Shown here: positions 43,208 through 51,965 of the stretch, one piece after another | Layout of the letters: the number at the start of each line of letters is the position of its first letter | How positions within the stretch are numbered: the stretch's first letter is position 1 | Assembly: GCA_003507655.1 (NCBI GenBank) | Contig: DNUZ01000030.1 | Location: 62,001-126,000 of the forward strand | Source of the DNA: Lachnospiraceae bacterium | GTDB lineage: Bacteria > Bacillota > Clostridia > Lachnospirales > Lachnospiraceae | Length of the DNA: 64,000 nt | Direction of reading: 5' to 3' | Made by a program: the position numbers and the translations under genes | Notes under the pieces: model-generated | Database searches by the model: none | Seen by the model: only the letters and a program-made list of their open reading frames with translations | What the model was told of the DNA's origin: nothing

Positions 43208-44947
43208 ATGGCATTTGACGGTATTACCATCGCAAATATTGTATATGATTTAAACCGGACCATTTTAAACGGACGCATTGCAAAGATCGCACAGCCGGAA
43301 AAGGATGAGCTGATCTTAACGATCAAGGGAGGAAACGTCGGACAGGCACGTCTTCTGCTCTCCGCTTCCGCATCTCTTCCGTTAATATATCTGACAGACA
43401 CAAATAAACCAAGTCCGATGAATGCACCGAATTTTTGTATGCTTTTACGCAAACATATTGCAAACGGACGGATCACGAAGATTTTCCAACCGGAAATGGA
43501 GCGTATTGTACGCTTTGAGATAGAGCATTTAGATGATTTAGGGGATTTATGTAAAAAATCTCTGATCATTGAGGTAATGGGAAAACACAGTAACATTATT
43601 TTCTGTGATGAAAATGACAAGATCATCGACAGTATCAAACATATTTCCGCGCAGGTCAGTTCTGTGCGTGAGGTGCTGCCGGGCAGGGAGTATTTCATTC
43701 CAAAGACCAGTGAAAAATTCAATCCGCTGACGGAAAACCGTGAACATTTTCTTTTTGAGATCATGGAAAAACCGACAACTATCCGAAAGGCAATCTATTC
43801 CTCTTATACGGGGATCAGTCCGTTAGCAGCCGGAGAAATCTGCTATCGCGCATCTTTAGATGCCGATGCATCGACTTCTGCCCTGTCGGAAGATGAAAAA
43901 CTGCATCTGTCGAATAATTTCTTCTGGTATATGGAAGATGTAAAAGAAGGGAATTTTACACCGAATATTGTGATGCGCGGCAAAGAGCCGGTGGAATATT
44001 CGGCATTTTTGTTAAAACAGTATGCAGATTTAGAGACAATTTCCTACGATTCCATCTCACAGGTGCTTGAACAGTTCTATGCGGCAAAAAATGTTTACAC
44101 TCACATGCGGCAAAAATCCGCAGATCTACGAAGGATCGTAACCACTGCCCTAGAGCGCAGCCGGAAAAAATATGATCTGCAGTTAAAGCAGTTAAAAGAT
44201 ACGGAAAAACGCAAAAAATATAAAGTCTACGGCGAACTGCTCAATGCTTATGGCTATACCGCCCCGGAAGGAGCAAAAAGCCTAGAGGCATTGAATTATT
44301 ATACCAATGAGATGATCACGATCCCATTAGACAGCGATCTGTCGGCTTTAGAGAATGCAAAAAAATATTTTGACCGCTATAACAAATTAAAACGTACCTA
44401 TCAGGCACTCAGCAGCCTGATCGAAGAAACCAAAATGGAGATCATCCATTTAGATTCCATTGCAACGTCTTTAGATATTGCAACGAGTGAAAGCGACCTT
44501 TCCCAGATCAAGGAAGAATTGACGGAAAGCGGCTATATTAAAAAGCACAGCACGAAAAAACAGAAATCTGCTAAAAGTAAACCGTTCCACTATGTATCTT
44601 CCAATGGATATGATATCTATGTCGGAAAAAATAATTATCAGAATGATGAACTGACTTTTAAGATGGCAACCGGAAAGGACTGGTGGTTCCACGCAAAGGA
44701 AATGCCGGGTTCCCATGTCATTGTAAAAACGAATGGCGACGAACTGCCGGATCAGACTTTTGAAGAAGCCGGACGGCTGGCTGCCTATTATTCTAAGGGA
44801 AAAGAAGCCGGAAAGGTAGAGATTGACTATCTGCAAAAGAAAAACGTTAAAAAGCCAAACGGTGCGGCACCGGGATTTGTGGTTTATTACACGAACTACT
44901 CAATGGTCAGTGAAGCTGATATTGCAGGAATCCAACAAATAGATTAG
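43208..44947 (+). CDS. rqcH: NFACT-family ribosome quality control factor RqcH (FbpA-like)
   Basis: This 579-residue protein is the bacterial homologue of eukaryotic Rqc2/NEMF. It begins MAFDGITIANIVYDLN, the NFACT-N start, followed by helical hairpin and coiled-coil regions (about residues 270-420) and an NFACT-R domain at the end (about 455-575; SSNGYDIYVGKNN, DWWFHAKEMPGSHVI). RqcH binds stalled 50S subunits with tRNA-Ala and adds alanine tails. It was first described as a fibronectin-binding protein in pathogens. GGAGG lies 7 bases before the ATG; a TTGACT at 43156-43161 may be its -35. It is monocistronic and ends at a strong terminator. Confidence 0.95.
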   Translation: MAFDGITIANIVYDLNRTILNGRIAKIAQPEKDELILTIKGGNVGQARLLLSASASLPLIYLTDTNKPSPMNAPNFCMLLRKHIANGRITKIFQPEMERIVRFEIEHLDDLGDLCKKSLIIEVMGKHSNIIFCDENDKIIDSIKHISAQVSSVREVLPGREYFIPKTSEKFNPLTENREHFLFEIMEKPTTIRKAIYSSYTGISPLAAGEICYRASLDADASTSALSEDEKLHLSNNFFWYMEDVKEGNFTPNIVMRGKEPVEYSAFLLKQYADLETISYDSISQVLEQFYAAKNVYTHMRQKSADLRRIVTTALERSRKKYDLQLKQLKDTEKRKKYKVYGELLNAYGYTAPEGAKSLEALNYYTNEMITIPLDSDLSALENAKKYFDRYNKLKRTYQALSSLIEETKMEIIHLDSIATSLDIATSESDLSQIKEELTESGYIKKHSTKKQKSAKSKPFHYVSSNGYDIYVGKNNYQNDELTFKMATGKDWWFHAKEMPGSHVIVKTNGDELPDQTFEEAGRLAAYYSKGKEAGKVEIDYLQKKNVKKPNGAAPGFVVYYTNYSMVSEADIAGIQQID

Positions 44948-44956
44948 CGAACATGA

Positions 44957-44987
44957 CGAAAGCCCGGATTCTCCATCCGGGCCTTTT
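44957..44987. terminator. Terminator after rqcH
   Basis: Arms GCCCGGAT (44962-44969) and ATCCGGGC (44975-44982), loop TCTCC, preceded by CGAAA and followed by CTTTTCG, so the stem can extend. It can serve rqcH and, weakly, the convergent spore-protein gene. Confidence 0.85.
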
Positions 44988-45029
44988 CGCCTTTACTGAT
45001 TCTTCATTTTCCTGTTGTGTCGGGTATGC

Positions 45030-45230
45030 TTATTTGTCAGCCATCTGGCGTTCCTGAGCCTCGATCATTTTTTTGACCATATATCCGCCTACGGAACCAT
45101 TCTGCTTAGAAGTAAGGTTACCGTTGTAACCATCAGATAACGGTACTCCTAACTCGCTTGCTACCTCATACTTAAAACGGTTCATTGCGCTTTTTGCTTC
45201 CGGTACACTTGTGGTATTAGAACGTGCCAT
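45030..45230 (-). CDS. Alpha/beta-type small acid-soluble spore protein
   Basis: This 66-residue DNA-binding protein coats spore DNA and protects it from damage. The signature SELGVPLSDGYNGNLTSKQ and GSVGGYMVKKMI are classic. The spore protease site is E/VAS in KYEVASELG. The second ATG (45230) is chosen because AAGGGGG lies 8 bases before it. A CATATACTA sequence at about 45283-45291 (- strand) resembles a forespore SigG -10 but no matching -35 is seen. Confidence 0.95.
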   Translation of the reverse strand: MARSNTTSVPEAKSAMNRFKYEVASELGVPLSDGYNGNLTSKQNGSVGGYMVKKMIEAQERQMADK

Positions 45231-45259
45231 AATCATTTCCCCCTTTTACTTTTGTAAGC

Positions 45260-45277
45260 TGTAACTTGTTTGTTACA
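45260..45277. repeat. Short inverted repeat upstream of the spore protein gene
   Basis: TGTAAC (45260-45265) and GTTACA (45272-45277) around a six-base loop lie in the expected leader of the SASP gene. It may be an operator or an mRNA hairpin; nothing more can be said. Confidence 0.4.
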
Positions 45278-45360
45278 ATGCTAGTATATGTGGTTTCAGG
45301 TTTTCTAGACTTACAAATGTATGGGAAAACTGTTAATTTTAGTTAGATTTTTTTATACTA

Positions 45361-47415
45361 TTAGAGATTTAGTTGTTCGAACCATTGTTCGCCGTAGGTT
45401 TCCATGTGTTGTTTTAATGCCCGGTGTTCTTCTTTTGATAGTTCTGGGTCTTTGTCTAAGAGAGCCTTTACGTCTTCTGCGGCTTCCTGCAACAGCCCTG
45501 CATCTGCAAAGATATCTCCGACGGCAAATTCCATTTCACCACTTTGGCGTACACCAAAGAAATCTCCCTGACCACGCAGTTTTAAATCCTCTCTGGCTAT
45601 GTAAAATCCATCATTGGAACGATTTAAAATGTCTAATCGTTTTTTGGATTCTTTGGATTCGGAGGTATTCATCATGATACAGTAGGACTGGAGATCGGAG
45701 CGTCCGACTCTTCCGCGGAGCTGATGCAGCTGGGCCAGTCCGAAACGTTGTGCATCCTCGATCAGCATGACCGTGGCATTCGGGACATTGACTCCGACTT
45801 CGATTACGGTAGTGGATACTAACACATCAGTATCGTGATTTAAAAATTCTTCCATGATCCGGTTTTTCTCTGCCGGTTTCATTTTTCCGTGCAGGCAGGC
45901 AATCCGTACATCCGGAAGTTCTGCTTTTAATAATTTCGTATAGTCTGTGACATTTTCTGCTTCGGTATTCTCACTCTCTTCCACTAACGGACAGATGACA
46001 TATGCCTGATGTCCGTCTTTTACCTGTTTTTCTATAAATTCATAGGCTTTTGGGCGAAATTCCGTACCGACTACACAATTCTTGATCGGGAGCCGTTTTG
46101 CCGGAACTTCGTCAATTACAGAAATATCCAAATCTCCATATAAGATAATGGCGAGTGTTCTTGGAATCGGTGTGGCACTCATCACTAAAATATGCGGTTT
46201 TTCTCCCTTTTTTCCAAGTGTTTCCCGCTGTCTGACACCAAAGCGGTGCTGTTCATCCGTGATGACAAGTGCAAGATTTTCATAGACGGCGCGTTCCTGG
46301 ATCAAAGCATGTGTTCCGACGATCAGTGCGTTTGGATATAGCAACATCCTTTCGTAGGCATCCCTTTTCTGCTTTGCCGTCATGGAGCCGGTCAGCAGGA
46401 TCACCGGAAAGTCTAAGTCATAGTCCTGGCACATCTGTGTAAAATTCTCATAGTGCTGTCTTGCAAGTACCTCTGTCGGTGCCATGATGGCAGACTGGTA
46501 GCCATTGGATGCCGCATCGATCATGGCTAAAAATGCAACGATGGTCTTACCGGAACCGACATCTCCCTGGATCAGCCGCTGCATCACATAATCTCCACGC
46601 ATTTCGTTATGAATGCAGTCGATCGTCCGCTTTTGCGCACCGGTTAACGGATAAGGCAGTTTGGAAATGATCTGTTCTACGATTCCGTTTTCTTCAAAGG
46701 TAAACTGATTTTTTGCGGTAACACGCTGCTCTTTTGACATCTGCATCATCAGGATAAATTCAAAAAAATCCTGATATGCCAGACGGTTTCTCGCATTTTT
46801 CAAAGCATACGCACTGTCCGGAAAATGCATCTGCCTTACAGCCTGTCCATATTCACAAAAATCATGTATTTTCCTCAGTTTTTCCGGTAAAAAATCATCC
46901 AGCAGACAGATGGATTCTAATGCCTGTTTTTCCATCTTACGCACAAGATTGTTTGTCAGTCCTTTCGTCAATGCATAGACCGGCTGAAGACTGTCGGAAA
47001 GCTCCTGATACTGTGTGATCGTATAGATCTTTGGCTGTTCCATGATCAGCTGGTTTTTACGTTTTTTCACAATTCCGTAAAATACATACTGCATGCCCGG
47101 TTTTAACGTGTTTTTTAAATAAGGCATTCGAAACCAGATCAGAGAAAGGATTTTTTCCCTGCCTTCGATCTGTGTGCTCGTGACTGCCATTCTTCCGTTA
47201 CGACGGACTAAGGGTGTCTTTTTGATCCTGCCAAGGACTGCGATTACGGTTCCTTCGGATATTTCATCGACACTTTTGGGCTGCTCAAATTTATGATATT
47301 CGCGTGGAAAATGAAGGAGTATATCACGCACGGTGTATACTCCTAAGTTTTGAAACAATGTTTCTGTTTTTTCTCCGACGCCTTTTAATTCTCGAATCTG
47401 CGAATCTAAGTTCAT
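45361..47415 (-). CDS. recG: ATP-dependent DNA helicase RecG
   Basis: This 684-residue helicase remodels stalled replication forks and Holliday junctions. A wedge/OB domain (about residues 50-150, VIAVLGRIKKTP) precedes the helicase motor: Walker A GDVGSGKTIVA, DEQHRFGVRQR, SATPIPRTL, and motif VI QLRGRVGRS. The end carries the TRG-like AREDLKLRGQGDFFG block. It lies 7 bases after the DAK2 gene, the usual asp23-yloV-recG order in Firmicutes. Confidence 0.97.
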   Translation of the reverse strand: MNLDSQIRELKGVGEKTETLFQNLGVYTVRDILLHFPREYHKFEQPKSVDEISEGTVIAVLGRIKKTPLVRRNGRMAVTSTQIEGREKILSLIWFRMPYLKNTLKPGMQYVFYGIVKKRKNQLIMEQPKIYTITQYQELSDSLQPVYALTKGLTNNLVRKMEKQALESICLLDDFLPEKLRKIHDFCEYGQAVRQMHFPDSAYALKNARNRLAYQDFFEFILMMQMSKEQRVTAKNQFTFEENGIVEQIISKLPYPLTGAQKRTIDCIHNEMRGDYVMQRLIQGDVGSGKTIVAFLAMIDAASNGYQSAIMAPTEVLARQHYENFTQMCQDYDLDFPVILLTGSMTAKQKRDAYERMLLYPNALIVGTHALIQERAVYENLALVITDEQHRFGVRQRETLGKKGEKPHILVMSATPIPRTLAIILYGDLDISVIDEVPAKRLPIKNCVVGTEFRPKAYEFIEKQVKDGHQAYVICPLVEESENTEAENVTDYTKLLKAELPDVRIACLHGKMKPAEKNRIMEEFLNHDTDVLVSTTVIEVGVNVPNATVMLIEDAQRFGLAQLHQLRGRVGRSDLQSYCIMMNTSESKESKKRLDILNRSNDGFYIAREDLKLRGQGDFFGVRQSGEMEFAVGDIFADAGLLQEAAEDVKALLDKDPELSKEEHRALKQHMETYGEQWFEQLNL

Positions 47416-47422
47416 CGTTTGT

Positions 47423-49114
47423 TTACTCCACGGAAATTACATAATAGTAAACCGGCTGTCCGCCATAATTTACTTCTACATCTAAATCAGGATAAAGTTC
47501 ACCGAGTTCAGCGCCTACTTTTTCGGCTTCTTCTTCGGTAATCTCATCGCCATAGTAGAGGCTGATCAATGCTGAGTCCTCATCTACTAATTTAGAAAGC
47601 ATTTCTTTTAAGGTCTCATCACGGTCTTTGCCGACAGAAATAATGCCACTGTCGCCGATTCCCATATAGTCCCCACGTTTGATCTCTTTTTCGTTGATGA
47701 TCGTATCACGCACGGCATAAGTAACCTGACCGCTCTTTACGTTCTCAATCTCTGCTTTCATGGCAGCTTCGTTTTCCTGCGGTGTATTCTCAGGAATATA
47801 GTTGATCAGTGCGGCAATTCCCTGCGGTACGGTCTTTGTCGGGATGACAATGACATGTTTCTCTTTTACTAAGGTTGCTGCCTGATTTGCTGCTAAAATG
47901 ATATTCTTGTTATTCGGAAGGATGAAAATGGATTTTGCATGAACTTTTTCAATCGCCTCTAATATATCTTCGGTGCTTGGGTTCATGGTCTGACCACCTT
48001 CGATGATCTCATCGACACCGAGGCTTCTGAAAATCTCATTGATTCCTTCTCCGATGGACACGGAAATAAACGCCATGTCTTTTTCTTCGACAGGTCCTTC
48101 CTGTTCTGCCTGTTTTTTTGCTTCTTCCTCTTCTTCTTTTTGCTGCTGCGCAAGTTTTTCAGCATCTTTGATCAGTTTTTCCTGATGCTCCTCACGCATA
48201 TTATCAATTTTCATTCTGCTCAGTGCACCATACGTCAACGCTCTCTGGATTGCAAGACCAGGGTCATTCGTATGTACATGAACCTTGGTAATCTCGTCAT
48301 CTGCTACGACTACGATAGAATCTCCGATCGACTCTAAATAGGATTTGAAATCACGTTCCTGTTTGTCAGTCATCGGCTTGTTCAGCATAATGATAAATTC
48401 TGTACAATAACCAAATTTGATATCTGCTTCTGCCTGTGGTGTGATCTTTGTCACGGTTCCTGCGGATGCAGCACCTTCGATCGTATAATCAATTTCTTTG
48501 CCAAGAAGTGCATCATTTGCACCTTTTAACACTTCCACTAAGCCCTGTCCGCCGGAATCTACCACACCGGCCTGTTTTAAGACTGGAAGCATATCCGGAG
48601 TCTTTTGCAGCATGCGGTCCGCTTCTTTGATGACCTCACTGACAAAATATACCAGATCATCGGTCTCCTCTGCTAACTCTAATGCTCTGTGGGCTCCTGC
48701 TTTTGCAACCGTTAAAATGGTTCCTTCTTTTGGCTTCATAACTGCCTTGTATGCAGTATCGACTGCCTTTTGCAAAGCCTCACTTAAGATCATGACATCA
48801 ATTTCATCGTATTCTGCGACACCCTTGGTAAATCCGCGCAAAAGCTGGGATAAGATAACACCGGAGTTACCGCGCGCACCACGCAGGGAACCGGAAGAGA
48901 TGGCCTTACATAAGGATTTCATGTCAGGATTGTCTAATGCACTGACCTCTCTTGCGGCAGACATGATCGTCATGCTCATATTTGTACCGGTATCACCATC
49001 AGGGACCGGAAATACATTCAATTCATTGATCCATTCTTTTTTTGCTTCTAAATTCTTTGCACCAGCTAAAAACATCTTTGCTACTTGGGAAGCATCTATT
49101 GTACTGATTTCCAA
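47423..49114 (-). CDS. fakA: DAK2-domain protein, FakA-like fatty acid kinase catalytic subunit
   Basis: This 563-residue protein has an N-terminal DAK2 ATP-binding domain (about residues 8-205: NVFPVPDGDTGTNM, GARGNSGVILSQLLRG, VDSGGQGLVEVLKG) and a C-terminal DAK1-like/DegV-partner region. FakA phosphorylates fatty acids held by FakB. The best start is TTG at 49114, 7 bases after AAGGAGGG; the in-frame TTG at 49135 precedes the ribosome site. A charged low-complexity stretch (KLAQQQKEEEEEAKKQAEQ) is at about residues 330-350. It follows the Asp23 gene directly. Confidence 0.9.
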   Translation of the reverse strand: MEISTIDASQVAKMFLAGAKNLEAKKEWINELNVFPVPDGDTGTNMSMTIMSAAREVSALDNPDMKSLCKAISSGSLRGARGNSGVILSQLLRGFTKGVAEYDEIDVMILSEALQKAVDTAYKAVMKPKEGTILTVAKAGAHRALELAEETDDLVYFVSEVIKEADRMLQKTPDMLPVLKQAGVVDSGGQGLVEVLKGANDALLGKEIDYTIEGAASAGTVTKITPQAEADIKFGYCTEFIIMLNKPMTDKQERDFKSYLESIGDSIVVVADDEITKVHVHTNDPGLAIQRALTYGALSRMKIDNMREEHQEKLIKDAEKLAQQQKEEEEEAKKQAEQEGPVEEKDMAFISVSIGEGINEIFRSLGVDEIIEGGQTMNPSTEDILEAIEKVHAKSIFILPNNKNIILAANQAATLVKEKHVIVIPTKTVPQGIAALINYIPENTPQENEAAMKAEIENVKSGQVTYAVRDTIINEKEIKRGDYMGIGDSGIISVGKDRDETLKEMLSKLVDEDSALISLYYGDEITEEEAEKVGAELGELYPDLDVEVNYGGQPVYYYVISVE

Positions 49115-49127
49115 CTGTTTACCCTCC

Positions 49128-49487
49128 TTAATCAATCACACGGACGCCCTCAACAAAAATGTTGATCTTATCAATCTGCATTCCGGTAAACTCTTCTACT
49201 TTGTATTTTACGGTTTCCATCAGATTTTCAGAAATCGTAAGAATGCTTACACCGTAAGCCACTATCATATGAAAATCAATGGTAATCTTATTATCTTCAT
49301 CCAGTGTGACATTAATACCATGATTTAAGTAATCCTTTTTCAACAGCTTTACAAGACCATCCTTCATATTGACAGCTGCCATTCCAACAATACCGAAACA
49401 TTCAACTGCCACGGAGCCTGCATATGTTGCAATTACGTCCGTATCAATGACGATTCTTCCAAGCTGGGTATTCATCGTTCCCTTCAT
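49128..49487 (-). CDS. yloU: Asp23/Gls24 family envelope stress response protein (YloU)
   Basis: This 119-residue single-domain Asp23 protein shows the family GRIVIDTDVIATYAGSVAVE start and INIFVEGVRV end. Family members lie at the membrane and affect envelope homeostasis; in Firmicutes this copy is always next to the DAK2 gene and recG, and divergent from rpmB, as here. The ATG at 49487 follows GGAGG by 7 bases. Confidence 0.94.
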   Translation of the reverse strand: MKGTMNTQLGRIVIDTDVIATYAGSVAVECFGIVGMAAVNMKDGLVKLLKKDYLNHGINVTLDEDNKITIDFHMIVAYGVSILTISENLMETVKYKVEEFTGMQIDKINIFVEGVRVID

Positions 49488-49610
49488 CTATTTACCTCCA
49501 TATCATGTTTGCACACATATACTGCACATATATATTCTAGGTTATTATAACTGTTTTTATAGTAAAAGAAAACCTTTCTTTTTGTTTTTTATAATTTTTT
49601 TAATTTTTCC

Positions 49611-49639
49611 TTGCATTATACGACGCCATCTGCTAGAAT
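49611..49639 (+). promoter_or_regulatory. Promoter of rpmB
   Basis: -35 TTGCAT (49611-49616), 17-base spacer, extended -10 TGCTAGAAT (TAGAAT at 49634-49639). The leader contains a GGTTCAC/GTGAATC hairpin (about 49652-49673) that could be regulatory. Confidence 0.75.
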
Positions 49640-49700
49640 ATGATTGTTGTGGGTTCACTATATAATGTGAATCTAGTAATGTACGAGGAGGTGCAACGTC

Positions 49701-49886
49701 ATGGCAAAATGTGCAGTATGTGGAAAAGCCGCTCACTTCGGTAACAATGTGAGCCATTCTCATAGAAAATCTAATAGAATGTGGAAATCAAACATCAAAT
49801 CTGTTAAGTGTAAAGTAAACGGTACACCAAAGAGATTATATGTATGTACTTCTTGTTTGAGATCCGGAAAAGTTGAAAGAGCTTAG
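49701..49886 (+). CDS. rpmB: 50S ribosomal protein bL28
   Basis: This 61-residue ribosomal protein is the zinc-ribbon form: CAVCGK near the N-terminus and CTSC near the C-terminus give four cysteines. GAGGAGGTG precedes the ATG. It is divergent from the Asp23 gene, as in most Firmicutes, and ends in a strong terminator, so it is transcribed alone. Confidence 0.98.
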   Translation: MAKCAVCGKAAHFGNNVSHSHRKSNRMWKSNIKSVKCKVNGTPKRLYVCTSCLRSGKVERA

Positions 49887-49929
49887 TTATTAGCTTGATA
49901 AAACTTTTATCTTTGATGAAGAAACGAAT

Positions 49930-49966
49930 AAAAAGACTGTCCTATTTCATAGGGCGGTCTTTTTTG
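49930..49966 (+). terminator. Terminator after rpmB
   Basis: A 16-base stem with two G-U pairs (49930-49945 and 49949-49964; GACTGTCCTAT with ATAGGGCGGTC), loop TTC, then a T-run. Confidence 0.9.
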
Positions 49967-49973
49967 TGGTACT

Positions 49974-50114
49974 TCACCGGCAGCAAAACAGGTTGTAGCC
50001 GATGATCAGACACAGGAAAACAAGGATAAATCCGATGATCTCATTTCCGATCAGGAGTATCAAAATCATACCCAGAGAACAACAGAACAGCCCAAAACCA
50101 CAAACACGTTTCAT
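49974..50114 (-). CDS. 46-residue hydrophobic membrane protein (unlisted small gene)
   Basis: A short open frame encodes MKRVCGFGLFCCSLGMILIL and continues with a second hydrophobic stretch (FILVFLCLIIGYN) to a CCR end. Residues about 8-22 and 27-41 could each span the membrane, and three Cys clusters (VC, FCC, FCC) frame them. Similar Cys-framed small proteins occur in Clostridia from memory. The ribosome site is weak (GGTGTG), so expression needs proof. It lies after gerW, separated by a perfect hairpin, and could belong to the sporulation unit. Confidence 0.55.
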   Translation of the reverse strand: MKRVCGFGLFCCSLGMILILLIGNEIIGFILVFLCLIIGYNLFCCR

Positions 50115-50127
50115 AAGCACACACCAA

Positions 50128-50163
50128 CAGGGAGCATATATTATGATTAATGTATGCTCCCTG
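50128..50163. repeat. Perfect 11-base inverted repeat between gerW and the small gene
   Basis: CAGGGAGCATA (50128-50138) and TATGCTCCCTG (50153-50163) with a 14-base loop. The + side tail is CTTTTAAAATG; the - side has no T-run, so it is not a clear terminator for gerW. It could be a transcript-end stabiliser or weak + strand terminator. Confidence 0.6.
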
Positions 50164-50198
50164 CTTTTAAAATGTTACACTTCTGTTCTGTTTTGTAC

Positions 50199-50615
50199 TT
50201 ATTCTTCAGACGGATTGACTGCATCGGTTAAGATGTCTTCCATCTCTTTTGCTGCTTTTTTCTCACCTTCGCTTGGCTCTTTATCTTTGGATGTAAATTT
50301 GTTTACAAAATCAGGAACCATATCTAAGACTTTTGTGATTCCGTCCTGATTTTTGACATTGACTAATTTCGTGGTACCATTCTGGATGACAAGTACAGCG
50401 CTTGGAGTGATCTTTCCTCCCATACCGCCACCGCCGTTGTTCTTCTTTTCATCGGAAAATGCTCCTGCTCCGACACCAAAAGACACGTCTACTAACGGAA
50501 GAATGATCGTATCACCGATGTGTACCGCATCTCCTACAACGGTCTTAGTTGTAATAAAGCTGTCCATTCCCTTAAATAATGATGCTACTGTTGAGCTGAA
50601 ACTGTTGTCTGCCAT
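50199..50615 (-). CDS. gerW: GerW family sporulation protein (YtfJ)
   Basis: This 138-residue protein of the YtfJ/GerW family is needed for proper spore germination in Bacillus. The conserved VVGDAVHIGDTIILPLVDVSFG core is at residues about 26-47 (cited as GDAVHIGDTIILPLVDVS), followed by a glycine-rich turn (NNGGGGMGGK) and a conserved VLVIQNGTTKLVNV. The tail is charged. AGGAGGG precedes the ATG. It follows the DUF2953 gene by 10 bases, the known ytfI-ytfJ pair. Confidence 0.93.
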   Translation of the reverse strand: MADNSFSSTVASLFKGMDSFITTKTVVGDAVHIGDTIILPLVDVSFGVGAGAFSDEKKNNGGGGMGGKITPSAVLVIQNGTTKLVNVKNQDGITKVLDMVPDFVNKFTSKDKEPSEGEKKAAKEMEDILTDAVNPSEE

Positions 50616-50625
50616 AGTTACCCTC

Positions 50626-51570
50626 CTATTTGAATTTTTGCATTAATTTTCTTAAATCTTTATCTCTATATACCCGGATAAAAATGCCGAGCAGATGAAA
50701 TACCTGAAAATGACCGTTTACCCGGAAGTTTCCCTGGATATAGAACCTGTCCGAGGTAAAATCCGGAACCACATGGATGCCTTTTTTATAAAAAAGAGGC
50801 ATGATACTGAGTACTCCGGTCAGCTCTCCGGTTGTTGCAGGATCTCCTGTCGAATAAGAAAGCTGCGCCTTTCCACGCCTTGGTCCGATGTGATGAAGCA
50901 GCGTCTTTAACTCTTTAAAAATATGACTTACCGCATTTTTATTAGTTTCATCCGATACTTCCTTTTTTATGTTGGAAAAATTCTCTTTTAATGAAAGAAT
51001 GAATTTTTTAATCTTTTGAATCCATGTTTTAATCATATGCCATGGACGAAACTTTGGCAAGGACTTTTTCTTTGAAAAATCCGAGTCTGTAAAGGTCTCA
51101 TCTGCTGTGGTATAGGACTTGTCCGTAGCGGATGAGGATAAAAGTTCTGCTGTCTGGATCGATGCAGAATCGTCATCAACGGTTAACCCGTCATGCTCTT
51201 CCACTTCATCTTCAAAACCCGTATTTACGGTATCCTGTTCTTCCGGTGTTGTATGTTTTTGCGTCCGCTTCTTTGATCTGCGTTGTTTTTTAGCTTTGCG
51301 CGCTGCTTTTTCTTCTGCCGGATAAAGGACTTTTTTGAATCCTAAAATCGAAAGCCAGACAGATATCTTTTTTCCTTCGGCCAAAAACTTTACCCGGATA
51401 AAAAACAGCCACGATAATCGTCCGCTGATCTCATTTTTTTCTTGAAAATCACCCTCTACCCGGTAACAGATCGGAAGAAATACGATCAATAGCACTAATG
51501 CAAGCAAGATCGCAAGCAGGATTCCAAGGATGATCCCGATGATCTTTAATATAGATAGGAATATACTCAT
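50626..51570 (-). CDS. DUF2953 domain-containing protein (YtfI-like)
   Basis: This 314-residue protein has one N-terminal membrane segment (residues 6-33), a conserved pair of beta-rich blocks (YRVEGDFQEKNEISGRLSWL; later GPRRGKAQLSYSTGDPATTG) and a long acidic, low-complexity insert at about residues 90-175. DUF2953 proteins are paired with GerW in spore formers; the function is unknown. It overlaps the preceding gene by 4 bases. Confidence 0.85.
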   Translation of the reverse strand: MSIFLSILKIIGIILGILLAILLALVLLIVFLPICYRVEGDFQEKNEISGRLSWLFFIRVKFLAEGKKISVWLSILGFKKVLYPAEEKAARKAKKQRRSKKRTQKHTTPEEQDTVNTGFEDEVEEHDGLTVDDDSASIQTAELLSSSATDKSYTTADETFTDSDFSKKKSLPKFRPWHMIKTWIQKIKKFILSLKENFSNIKKEVSDETNKNAVSHIFKELKTLLHHIGPRRGKAQLSYSTGDPATTGELTGVLSIMPLFYKKGIHVVPDFTSDRFYIQGNFRVNGHFQVFHLLGIFIRVYRDKDLRKLMQKFK

Positions 51571-51902
51571 CGTTCTTTTTGATTCTCCTTACGTTTTTCC
51601 TTTAAATATTGCTTTACATTTGTGCTGCCAAGTGAATTCATGGTTTCTACAACAATGGTCGCTGCCATGGTAACAGCTTCTTCATATCCCTTTGCGATGC
51701 CTACGATCACAAGATTTTTCTTCGGATAATACCGCTGCATCAGCTCTTTGGTACTGATGATCTCTAACAGACTGTCATTGTTCTGTGGCAGGCTGATCAC
51801 ATACATATGCAGCATTCCGGCATTGTGCGTGATTTTCCACTTGATCTTATCTGCTTTTTTTTCAATGTTTTCCGATAGATATAAATCGTCATACCAAATC
51901 AT
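51567..51902 (-). CDS. Unknown 111-residue protein in the gerW unit
   Basis: I do not recognise a family name. The protein has no membrane segment. Residues 3-98 alternate helix and strand (IKWKITHNAGMLHMYVISLP; KNLVIVGIAKGYEEAVTMAA), and the Lys/Arg-rich end is likely flexible. It overlaps the DUF2953 gene (ATGA), so both are translated together and, with gerW, probably act in spore formation. GAGGG precedes the ATG by 6 bases. Conserved in related Clostridia from memory of the gene order. Confidence 0.75.
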   Translation of the reverse strand: MIWYDDLYLSENIEKKADKIKWKITHNAGMLHMYVISLPQNNDSLLEIISTKELMQRYYPKKNLVIVGIAKGYEEAVTMAATIVVETMNSLGSTNVKQYLKEKRKENQKER

Positions 51903-51932
51903 GAATATCCCTCACGGTGCTGTTTCTGTGTG

Positions 51933-51963
51933 AAAAAAGCAGTTCTTAACAAACTGCTTTTTC
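51933..51963 (-). terminator. Terminator after the NUDIX gene
   Basis: AAAAAAGCAGTT (51933-51944) and AACTGCTTTTT (51952-51962) form a hairpin with T-runs in both directions, just downstream of the NUDIX stop and upstream of the gerW unit. Confidence 0.85.
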
Positions 51964-51965
51964 TC

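Noticed and set aside
43183..43764. A 193-codon open frame on the - strand opposite rqcH
   Set aside because: Antisense to the strongly recognised RqcH frame, no promoter or ribosome site; it is a shadow.
48498..49328. A 276-codon open frame on the + strand opposite the DAK2 and Asp23 genes
   Set aside because: It is antisense to two well-recognised genes, has no ribosome site, and encodes low-complexity Ser/Pro-rich sequence; it is a codon-usage shadow.
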